From positions 369,873 to 382,409 of the forward strand of contig MU646513.1 in assembly GCA_026770585.1 (NCBI GenBank): 12,537 bases of DNA. Reading direction: 5' to 3'. The translations under genes were made by a program, and so were the position numbers. The notes beneath the pieces are model-generated. The model saw nothing but the letters and a program-made list of their open reading frames with translations. It did not search any database and was not told the DNA's origin. Positions 7,190 to 12,537 of the stretch are shown piece by piece; positions within the stretch are counted from its first letter, which is position 1, and every line of letters begins with the position of its first letter. The DNA is from Baffinella frigidus (lineage: Eukaryota > Cryptophyceae > Cryptomonadales > Baffinellaceae).

Positions 7190-7618
7190 CTGCAGAAACG
7201 ATGAAAATAATGTTTAATTTTGCGATGAAAATAATGTCAACTTATTTTTGCGATGTGAACTTATTTTTCATTTTTATTTTCGAACTTCATTTTTATTTTC
7301 GAAAAATGAGTTAACATCGCAGTATGCTAGACGAGGCTACCCGTGTGAACAGATTTTCAAGTCAATTATTGGATCATTGCCCGAGAAACACGCCAAAAGT
7401 CAGCAACTGATCATGTTTCCGATCGCGTTTCGGTCGAAAACGTGATCGTTTCCCCACAAACCCCTAAAACGGACCTCTGCCATCTGCAGAAGCAGATGCC
7501 CCACCACACGAGGCTACCTATGCGAACAGAACGAATGGACATTTGAGGCGTAGTCAAGTTAATCAACGTTTCAATTCAATTTGAAGTCAACCGGATGACT
7601 TCCAGTTATCTTAGTGTC
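7190..7618. other. AT-rich unassigned stretch
   Basis: Short duplications of GCGATGAAAATAATGT and TTTTTATTTTCGAAC near 7197-7300 and a pair of related ACGAGGCTACC sites (7331 and 7510). No supportable exon. It lies upstream of the Exo I exon in the direction of transcription. Confidence 0.4.
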
Positions 7619-7763
7619 CGAGGCCATGCAACTTAAACCGTGTTTTTGCTGTCTTCGGGTGTATTCTGTGCTATTTTACAGCTATGTCAAAGCTAAGATA
7701 GCAAAATCTGACAAAATTCACCCTTAAGATAGCATAAAAGGCGGTTTAAATTGCATGGCCTCG
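7619..7763. mobile_element. Foldback element, 145 bp
   Basis: The ends CGAGGCCATGCAACTTAAACC and its complement near 7743-7763 begin arms of about 65 bp with moderate identity, extending over TGCTGTCTT and GGGTG. No coding content. Confidence 0.75.
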
Positions 7764-7859
7764 ACCATGAATCTGTAATTATTATGATAAATGTAGGAGG
7801 AGTACGGTGGGCAGGAGAACGTCAAGAAACCCTTTGAATGACATCAGAATCCGGCACCA

Positions 7860-8021
7860 TACATGTGGGGTTGTAGAACATTGTACCAGAATGGGGGATT
7901 CCCACCTCGTGACTGTGCTAATTTTGCAGAGTTACGTGACCAATCAACTAAATTTACTACACAAAACCCCACTTTTAAAAGCACATCGGTTTTAAATGGG
8001 CCCCTCTAGCATGCTCGTGTG
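7860..8021 (-). repeat. Inverted partner of the 162-bp repeat
   Basis: The reverse-orientation copy of 6739-6900. The pair encloses about 960 bp that includes the Exo I exon and the GA microsatellite. Confidence 0.75.
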
Positions 8022-8126
8022 GCCGCAGCAAGCTCAGCGAGGGAAAGGCAAGCGCTGCCGAGCGAGGACGGGACACAACTTAAAAAAAACTCACCTGCAT
8101 CCTAAGGATTCGGACTTTTAAAATGA

Positions 8127-8160
8127 AAAAGCTGAGACCGAAATTCCGGTCTCAGCTTTT
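8127..8160. repeat. Perfect 14-bp stem-loop
   Basis: AAAAGCTGAGACCG, a 6-base loop AAATTC, then CGGTCTCAGCTTTT. Very stable; no matching RNA family is recognised, and in nuclear DNA a bacterial-type terminator is not expected. Confidence 0.8.
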
Positions 8161-8165
8161 AAACC

Positions 8166-8194
8166 CGTGCTTAGTTGTCTCGACAGCGGGAGGC
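8166..8194 (-). pseudogene. Possible degraded Exo I copy
   Basis: The minus strand has GTCGAGACAACT, reading AVETTK, against GATATCGAGACAACT (DIETT) in exon T. The first catalytic Asp is gone. The match is short, so the call is tentative. It lies in a GC-rich island (8166-8262) open in more than one frame. Confidence 0.35.
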
Positions 8195-8262
8195 ATAGCG
8201 CGCTGGGAGGCTGGGCGCACTGCACGTAATCTGGCCACACTGGCGGCGAGGCGAGCACCTTA

Positions 8263-8418
8263 ATCTCAGACATTGTATTTATTAATGAGTTTCTCTAAAG
8301 TCACCCCCCCCACGAAACCGTCAACTTAATATTTCAAATACTTAGTAAACAAAAAGTTGACGGTTTTGTGGGGGAGTTGACTTTAGAGAAACTCATGAAT
8401 AAATCCATTGTCTGAGAT
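8263..8418. mobile_element. Foldback element with 65-bp arms
   Basis: The arms 8263-8327 and 8354-8418 are reverse complements at 59 of 65 positions (ATCTCAGACA, ATGAGTTTCTCTAAAGTCA, AAACCGTCAACTT) around a 26-base loop. It lies between two GC-rich islands, so it may occupy an intron. No target duplication could be identified. Confidence 0.8.
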
Positions 8419-8658
8419 GAACCTGTGCAGCCGCGAGCACCACTCCAACATTCCGTCCGCCAGCAAACGCCGTCCACGCCAGGCCATTTGTCGAAACTTC
8501 AGATACAAGACTTTTAAAAAAAATTGTACCCGGAACCGAAATTTTGTATTTGGATCGGACGTGGGAAGGACGAGCAGCTGCGTAATCGATGGTGGCTACG
8601 TACCACGTAGTACCACGATATGAAACGTTGCGTTCTGAAATTCAAGGTAATGAATGAC

Positions 8659-8958
8659 CTGCCGTGGTCCCAGAACCAACGCCCCATCGCCAGACGCCAC
8701 ACCCAGCCGCTCCGATCCAACGCCGCGGCTCGCCTGCCCCGCCGATGACCGATGCTGCCCAGCGTCCCCCGCGCCCTCGAAATCCACCCGCCTCGCGTGT
8801 GCGCCGATTCCTCCTTTTGGACCTTTTGGAACACGCGCGTTGGGGGGCTGTGCGCCCGGGGAGGGGGCGGCTGTCCCGGCCTTGCAGTCGCGGAGGAGCG
8901 TTTGGTCGTCTGGCGTGATGTGGGTGAAGCCTGAGATCTCTTCGATGCTCCCTTTGTG
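8659..8958 (-). CDS. Exon 3: post-finger segment and Gly/Ala-rich linker
   Basis: The exon begins at 8958 after a pyrimidine-rich acceptor (CCCCTTTGCAG) and reads HKGSIEEISGFTHITPDDQ, then TLLRDCKAG. An acidic G-F-x(n)-D-x-Q-x-L-L segment directly after the Cys of the finger is typical of PARP and ligase-type fingers. About 75 residues of Gly/Ala/Pro/Arg linker follow. The frame stays open to a stop at 8596, but GC content drops sharply left of about 8660, so I end the exon at a CAG before GTCATT (8659), giving exactly 100 codons in phase 0. That 3' end is the least certain splice site in the model. Upstream the same frame runs into a 9-residue repeat (8970-9077), so the 5' end could be longer. 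Confidence 0.6.
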
Positions 8959-11167
8959 CTGCAAAGGGGCTTCGTAGACAGTAAGCTCGAGGGGGGTTTC
9001 GTAGACAGTAAGCTCGAGGGGGGTTTCGTAGACAGTAAGCTCGAGGGGGGTTTCGTAGACAGTAATCTCGAGGGGGGTTTCGTGGACATTAAGATCGGGG
9101 GGGGTTCGTAGATAGTACGCTCGGGGGGTGAAACCTTTCGCTCCAAAGTTGACATATTGGCCCCAATAATCCCGGTGTGAACTTGAGAAAAGTCGGTCAA
9201 CCCGAGTGAGACAGAGGCAGAGCCGAGGACAGCAAACAATGCTTCTTCTGCAGATCTTTTCTGCAGAAAGGCGAGGTGTCCGCCTACGTTGGGCGAAATC
9301 AAAACCTCAAGGACCTACAGGTCTGTCAAGGTTTGCCTCTGCCTCACTCGGGTGGACAGACTATTCTCAAGATCAAGGTGTGCGGCAAGTCCTTTCTGGG
9401 GTTTCAGAGGCACTCAGTTCGAGCCCTCTCTGGACGCCTTAAGTTGATGGTCCGACGTCACATGTTCAATGAAAGTCTCTTCCCTTTTTACTCGGGCAGA
9501 GCTAGGGCGTCCCCCAGAGTTAGAACCCCTAAACCCTTAACCCTAAACCCCCTGGAGGAAAATCATCTCCTTGCAGACCTTGGCCCAGTTGAAGCACCAC
9601 GGATGGAACCATTACGTCAATTCGTGCTGTCTGTGCGTCGAGATTTTCATTATTTCATAGGAGAAATCATAGGGGAAATGACTATGGCATAAGTAAGTTT
9701 ACTTATGAATCGTAATTAAATCAATTACCCCACCCAGCGATCCTGAGTGGTCTCAAGTTAAAGGTTTGCAGACCTTGGCCCAGTTGAAGCACCACGGATG
9801 GAACCATTTCGTCATTTCGTGGTTTTTCTGACTCGAGACCTGCCCCAGCCGCACCTGCGCAGGGTTTAGGGATGGGGGATTATGGATTAGGGTTGAGAGT
9901 TGAGGGATTGTTAAGCACCACGGATAAAACATTTCGTCGTTTCGTGCTGTTTGTGACTCGAGATTTCATAAGGAAACGGTTTTAATTTAAAACCATTGGA
10001 TCCAACGAAAATTACCACACGAATGCTATATTATTACTAGTGAAACTCATTGTGTGTAGTAAATTTCATTGCCATAATTTTTTTAATTAAAACCGTTTTC
10101 CTGTGAGATTTCCCCTTCCCGCACCTGCTTACGGTTAAGGGTTTATTAAGGGTTTAGGGATAAGGGATTAGGGACCATTTCGTCATTTCGTGCTGTGTGT
10201 GACTCGACATCTGCCCCACACGCACCTGCTCAGGGTTTAAAGTCAACATCATCGCACTCTGCAGGCGGAATGTCAACAACATCAGGGATTAGGGATTAGG
10301 GTTGAGAGTTAAGGGATTGTTAAGCACCACGGATGGAACCATTTCGTCATTTCGTGACTCGAGATCTGCCCCACCAGTACTTGGTTAGGGTCTGGGGGCT
10401 AGGGTTCAGGGTTTAGGGAATATTGATTAGGGGTTTGGGGGTTTGCATAATGCTCCCTCTGGCCCGGACCTGCTCTCACAACCGCCGCTCGCATTTCCAT
10501 GCTGGAATTTATTGGATGACAATAAACAGGGAAATCCAGGGTGTTGCAGAGTGGAATCCAGCCGAGCCGTTTACACGCACGTACGCACGAACGCTCGCTC
10601 GCTCACTCGCACGGACACATCACCCACCCACTTATTTCCCCCGAACCATACCCTTTTCGTCAGCCAGCACAAACCACAATCCATGTGTTGGATCCACTCT
10701 CTGCTGAGCACAAGGCACTCTGCAAGTTTGGCTTTCGAGGGTCAGTCTCGGAGCAACGTGGGCGTCGATGGACGATGGCCTGCAAGGTGGCGCTGGCGCC
10801 GTCTGCCTTCTCACCCAGCACAAAGCAGCATGTCCACAATTGGGATTTCGTCGGGTCGAGGCTAGTTCGCAGGGGGCAGGGAGCGCACAGAGGAGATAGC
10901 GATCTTGCTCCCGCAGGGGCGGCAGCCGGAATTTCCAGACCGTGCCAGTTCGATGATGGTCCCAAGGCCTTTCTTTGCTCCTCCCCGCAGCCGGAGCATC
11001 GCCCGCTCCCCGGACGGGGGCCTGGTTCCAACACACGAGAGAACCCCAGCCGCCCGAAAACTTTGTGGGGGGTTGGAGGGCGAAGAGAGTGTGAGGGCGG
11101 ATACGAGGCATAAGAGGAGGAGGGCAAGCGTGGAGGAGCGTGTTGGAGGAGGGAGAGGAGAGGCCAT
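8659..11167 (-). CDS. Signal peptide, LRLRGG and PARP-type zinc finger, three exons (overall span)
   Basis: Three minus-strand exons (11167-10889, 9854-9774, 8958-8659) join in phase 0 into about 220 residues. Residues 1-30 are a signal peptide, LRLRGG lies near 58-63, and a PARP-type zinc finger (zf-PARP) runs from about 70 to 120, followed by a GF-x(5)-DDQ segment and a Gly/Ala-rich linker. Zinc ligands would be Cys82, Cys85, His112 and Cys115, giving C-x2-C-x26-H-x2-C. Classical PARP1 and ligase III fingers have 28-30 residues in the middle, so this one is slightly short. Such fingers bind nicked or broken DNA. The last exon ends in phase 0 at a weak donor, and the first exonuclease exon starts in phase 0 at 7189, so the finger and nuclease may form one protein of at least 372 residues. 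A secreted or organelle-directed route is implied by the presequence. A single fused gene is inference; two neighbouring genes remain possible. Confidence 0.65.
8970..9130 (-). repeat. 27-bp tandem repeat, six units
   Basis: Units TTTCGTAGACAGTAAGCTCG plus AGGGGGG, the first four nearly identical and the last two decayed. The length is a multiple of three: on the minus strand one frame gives (ETPLELTVY)n leading straight into exon 3, another gives (KPPSSLLST)n. Each unit has a CCCCCTCGAG that resembles the exon 3 acceptor CCCCTTTGCAG. It is either intron or an in-frame extension of exon 3. Confidence 0.9.
9180..9376. repeat. Inverted repeat with about 38-bp arms
   Basis: The arms 9180-9218 and 9336-9376 share (as reverse complements) CTCACTCGGG, GACAGA and TTCTCAAG. 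A third related copy is at 1932-1972. In protein frames the copies give LGLTDFSQ, LGWTDYSQ and LGLTDCSQ. The spacer has a small palindrome, TTCTGCAGATCTTTTCTGCAG. Confidence 0.7.
9579..9645 (-). pseudogene. Finger exon 2 copy a
   Basis: It reads WFHPWCFNWAKVCKEMIF, but a TAA precedes the Trp, and the 5' part with V-R-x-G-Q is replaced by unrelated AT-rich sequence. The 3' part is identical to the intact exon at 9774-9854 through GCAGACCTTGGCCCAG. Confidence 0.65.
9774..9854 (-). CDS. Exon 2: second half of PARP-type finger (intact copy)
   Basis: This 81-nt exon of 27 codons starts after an acceptor (CCCTGCGCAG) and ends at GCCAAG before GTCTGC. It reads VRLGQVSS...NHEMTKWFHPWCFNWAK. R-x-G-x(n)-M-T-K-W-F-H-P-x-C-F is the hallmark second half of zf-PARP and supplies the His and last Cys of the zinc site. 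Joined to exon 1 the segment reads KIAISS then VRLGQ, as the family requires. It is the only one of five copies of this exon at 9579-10380 that has acceptor, open frame and donor together. Read-through past the donor hits a stop seven codons later. Confidence 0.78.
9915..10124 (-). pseudogene. Finger exon 2 copy c, split by a miniature element
   Basis: The acceptor (AAGCAG) and GTGCGG start are kept at 10124. A 138-bp inverted-repeat element (9967-10104) interrupts the copy with a 7-bp duplication, and a one-base deletion destroys the WFHPWC frame. Confidence 0.7.
9967..10104. mobile_element. Miniature inverted-repeat element, 138 bp
   Basis: The ends are inverted repeats (AAGGAAACGGTTTTAATTT against AGGAAAACGGTTTTAATT). 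The inner half is a second inverted pair (ACCACACGAATGC against ACTACACACAATG). It interrupts finger-exon copy c and is flanked by GAGATTT at 9960-9966 and 10105-10111, a likely 7-bp target duplication. It codes for nothing and must be mobilised by a transposase elsewhere. Confidence 0.75.
10175..10225 (-). pseudogene. Finger exon 2 copy d, 3' truncated
   Basis: It has an excellent acceptor (CCCTGAGCAG) and reads VRVGQMSSHTQHEMTKW in frame. It is then cut at the Trp by telomere-like CCCTAATCCC sequence, so the zinc-binding His and Cys are lost. Confidence 0.7.
10324..10380 (-). pseudogene. Finger exon 2 copy e
   Basis: It reads VLVGQISSHEMTKWFHPWC with an in-frame three-codon deletion. The acceptor has become AA, and the 3' end runs into a stop and telomere-like sequence. 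The zinc ligands are intact. Confidence 0.7.
10441..10888. other. Unassigned part of the inferred intron after exon 1
   Basis: The sequence is GC-balanced and open in several frames on both strands, including a CGCACGAACGCTCGCTCGCT stretch near 10580. No protein family is recognised, and the open frames overlap one another, so none is called. Unrecognised exons cannot be excluded. Confidence 0.35.
10889..11167 (-). CDS. Exon 1: signal peptide + LRLRGG + first half of PARP-type finger
   Basis: The ATG at 11167 opens MASPLPPPTRSSTLALLLLC, a textbook signal peptide with a Leu-rich core, followed by a Ser/Pro/Arg stretch that could act as a transit peptide. LRLRGG follows at residues 58-63, then IIELARSGNSGCRPCGSKIA. 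That segment matches the first half of zf-PARP (E-x-A-x-SG-R/N-x-x-C-x2-C-x2-KI). I end the exon at 10889 before a GTGCGC donor. Without splicing the frame stops eight codons later at 10862. A TTG lies six codons upstream in frame but the ATG is preferred. The 93 codons end in phase 0. If the gene belongs to a cryptophyte, a signal peptide lacking an obvious Phe at the cleavage site would suit the periplastid compartment rather than the plastid stroma, but that is speculative. Confidence 0.75.
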
Positions 11168-11236
11168 GCCCGTCCGAAAAGTCAAAAAGTTGACTTTTGA
11201 CGACCGCCGTTAAAAAAAGGCGAGGAGAGCTCCAGG
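11168..11236. promoter_or_regulatory. Divergent promoter region between two LRLRGG genes
   Basis: Only 69 bp separate the two start codons, so the genes probably share a bidirectional promoter. The core is an imperfect palindrome, 11181-11201, with GTCAAAA and TTTTGAC arms around AGTTGAC. It holds TTGAC in both orientations, similar to plant W-box cores. No TATA box is seen. Promoter function is inferred from position. Confidence 0.45.
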
Positions 11237-11458
11237 ATGCTCTCGCCGCGCGCGGAGAGGCCGCAAGCCCTCATCCTGTGCCTGATGCTCTTCATCGGCA
11301 TGATTCCCCTGTCTTCTCCTGCCCTGTCTACTCCTTCGTCTCTCCAAACCACGGCACTTTCCTGGGCCCACCTTCGTACATATTCGCACGCCGGACTGGA
11401 GCGGATCCCCGTGCCTCACCTCCGCCTACGTGGCGGGGCGGAAGCGTCGCTGGTCAAG
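11237..11458 (+). CDS. First exon of a signal-peptide/LRLRGG protein
   Basis: The ATG at 11237 starts a 74-codon exon. ALILCLMLFIGMIPLSSPAL is a signal peptide core, a Ser/Thr/His-rich stretch follows, and HLRLRGGAEASLVK closes the exon before AAG/GTGCAA. Unspliced, the frame ends at 11473 after 78 residues. LRLRGGA occurs also in the divergent gene at 11167-10889, but six of the seven codons differ between the two, so the peptide and not the DNA is conserved. LRLRGG equals the C-terminus of ubiquitin; here it sits internally after a presequence and may be a processing or targeting signal. Codon phase at the donor fits the exon beginning at 11942. The presequence is clear; the role of the mature protein is unknown. 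Confidence 0.72.
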
Positions 11459-11543
11459 GTGCAACCCGACTAAATTCCTCGCTATCCCACACACTTCTCT
11501 GGCAAATCCGAGTCGCGCACTCTCAACACCACATCCTGCCCCC

Positions 11544-11941
11544 CGAGCGTCTTGGAGTCTCGGGGTTTTCACAGTTTGATCACAAGGCTATCGGGCGAAT
11601 GCAGGGTAGCTAGCCTACGGTCTTGGATATGTTAGGTAGCATGTCGCATAGCCCCGAGTTTCTCTGTACGAAACCGATCAATCTCACCAGACTGGCGAGA
11701 CCGAATCCTTGCCGACACAGACTGTAACGCAGCGAGAGTCTTGGAGTCTCGGGGTTTTCACAGTTTGATCACAAGGCCATCGAGGCGAATGTAGTGTAGC
11801 TAGCCTACGATTTTGGCTATGGTAGGCAGCATGGCGCATAGCCCTGAGTTTCTCTGTACGAGAAACCGATCAGCCTCACCAAACTGGCGAGACCGCATCC
11901 ATGGGTAAGATTTGCCCTTGGCGACTCAGACTGTAACGCAG
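11544..11941 (+). repeat. 190-bp tandem duplication ending at a splice acceptor
   Basis: Unit 1 is 11544-11732 and unit 2 is 11733-11941. They share TCTTGGAGTCTCGGGGTTTT, CACAGTTTGATCACAAGG, TCTCTGTACG and end identically in CTGTAACGCAG. Unit 2 has a 20-bp extra piece (ATGGGTAAG region near 11901). A small hairpin (GGCTATG...CATAGCC) is kept in unit 2. It lies in the inferred intron or promoter of the right-hand gene. Confidence 0.85.
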
Positions 11942-12537
11942 TGGGCCCGAGCCATGCAGGGGTCTTTCTTCGGACGGATGATGTCCGCGGTGGCGGGCGA
12001 TGAGATCGCGGGGCGGATCCACAGCCTCATGTCCCCCACGCGACCAGCAACCCCCCCGAAAGTCGAGAAAGGCGGGATTGAACCTCCGTCGCCTTCTTCT
12101 GCTGCCACTGTGGGTGGGGGGGTCCGTGGCTTGTTTTCGTCTCCAGTGAGACTAGCGAGGGCTGATGCTCCCTCGCCATCGCGCAAACGAAAATCGGGAG
12201 ATGGTGTGCCAAAAGAAGGGAGGGTCACACCATCTCCCGATTTTCGGGGCGCGCTCTCCTCCCCCGCGCGGACAGCGGGGGCTGATGTGAAGAAGACGGG
12301 GGAGAGCAGCGTGCCATCATCACCATCTCGCAAACGAAAATCGGAGACTGGTGTGCCGACGGGAGGGGGGGGCTCGCTCGCATCTCCCACCCGGAAAGCG
12401 GGGGCCGGTTTTCCGAAAGGTTTTCCGAGAGGAGATGGGAGACTCGTGGAGGATGGCGGGGGGGGGGGGGGCGGCAGCTCCCCCCCGTCCCCAACGCGGA
12501 AGCGACACGCTGTGGGGGGGGGGTCAAAAGAGGGAGA
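11942..12537 (+). CDS. Basic Gly/Ser/Pro-rich protein with repeated S-P-x-R-K-R-K motifs (3' partial)
   Basis: An open frame begins after the acceptor TAACGCAG at 11941, or at the ATG at 11954, and runs past the window end without a stop (194 codons from the ATG). It starts MQGSFFGRMMSAVAGDEI. Seven S-P-x-R sites follow at about residues 27, 63, 74, 103, 123, 144 and 179. Several continue as S-P-S/T-R-K-R-K or R-K-R-H. These match the full cyclin-dependent kinase consensus and also look like nuclear localization or minor-groove DNA-binding (SPKK-like) repeats. Poly-Gly occurs near 168-174. TGG at 11942 is in phase 0 with the exon at 11237-11458, so this may be its second exon; if so a basic, chromatin-like protein would carry a secretory presequence. 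Otherwise it is a separate gene. It is not assigned to a known family. Confidence 0.65.
12188..12246. repeat. Perfect 21-bp inverted repeat inside the coding exon
   Basis: Bases 12188-12208 and 12226-12246 are perfect reverse complements (AAAATCGGGAGATGGTGTG core) with a 17-base spacer. The right arm reads TPSPDFRG in the protein and has replaced what should be another repeat-type segment. A strong hairpin in DNA or mRNA is expected. Confidence 0.9.

Larger units (their letters stand above)
10131..10440. repeat. Interspersed TTTAGGG and GGATTAGGG tracts between finger-exon copies
   Basis: Short telomere-like runs at 10131-10174, 10283-10320 and 10381-10440, with similar ones at 9862-9912, separate the copies of finger exon 2. 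The 9515-9550 stretch has the reverse orientation (CCCTAAACCC). Confidence 0.85.

Noticed and set aside
8970-9130. CRISPR-like array
   Set aside because: The 27-bp units are directly adjacent with no unique spacers.
8514-9302. 262-codon minus-strand open frame with KPPSSLLST repeats
   Set aside because: It crosses a tandem repeat, an inverted repeat and AT-rich DNA. The domain-bearing frame of the region is the exon 3 frame, offset from this one.
9276-9692. 138-codon plus-strand frame
   Set aside because: It runs through an inverted repeat, a telomere-like tract and the antisense of finger-exon copy a.
10541-11113. 190-codon plus-strand open frame
   Set aside because: It overlaps exon 1 of the finger gene antisense and has no recognisable domain; GC-rich shadow.
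11926-12390. 154-codon minus-strand frame with FRLRDG repeats
   Set aside because: It is antisense to the S-P-x-R-K-R-K exon, and its repeats are the reverse reading of those codons.

Overview
The window looks like nuclear DNA of a eukaryotic alga. It holds degenerate plant/algal-type telomere repeats (TTTAGGG, TTTCGGG, TTCAGGG) at many internal sites, miniature inverted-repeat elements, GA/GATA microsatellites and no bacterial gene structure. Two divergent first exons each encode a signal peptide followed by the hexapeptide LRLRGG. I associate that combination with secondary-plastid algae, cryptophytes above all, but this is from memory and the species cannot be fixed from the sequence. No tRNA, rRNA or CRISPR array was found.

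The main content is hidden from simple ORF calling. On the minus strand, small GC-rich exons are scattered over about 11 kb and can be read in order. Exon 1 (11167-10889) gives a signal peptide, LRLRGG and the first half of a PARP-type zinc finger (C-x2-C). Exon 2 (9854-9774) gives the second half (W-F-H-P-W-C). Exon 3 (8958-8659) gives the usual post-finger segment (GFTHITPDDQ) and a Gly/Ala-rich linker. The next six exons spell a complete DEDD-type 3'-5' exonuclease fold: Exo I AFDIETT (7189-7138), a beta-strand exon (5346-5271), Exo II GFNSLRFDIPF (3240-3135), GKTLDLFHLS...TFSLNDLLQ (2125-2021), NGLQAKT (1621-1565) and Exo III SYCADDARLT (144-85). The nine exons have matching intron phases at every junction and total 1116 nt (372 codons). 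Whether the finger and nuclease exons form one gene or two adjacent genes is inference.

The most unusual point is that nearly every one of these exons is accompanied by one to four decayed copies of itself on the same strand in the neighbouring intron. The copies carry stops, frameshifts, lost acceptors or truncations. Their junctions fall in telomere-like repeat tracts, miniature inverted-repeat elements or small GC-rich palindromes. Some inferred splice acceptors are built from the telomere-like repeat itself (CCCTAAACCAG).

At the right end a plus-strand gene starts at 11237, divergent from exon 1 across about 70 bp. It has its own signal peptide and LRLRGG exon (11237-11458). A tandemly duplicated 190-bp intron segment follows, then a long exon (11942 to beyond the window) encoding a basic, glycine-rich protein with seven S-P-x-R sites, some followed by KRK. 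The rest of the window (most of 150-8600) is intron or intergenic DNA packed with repeats.
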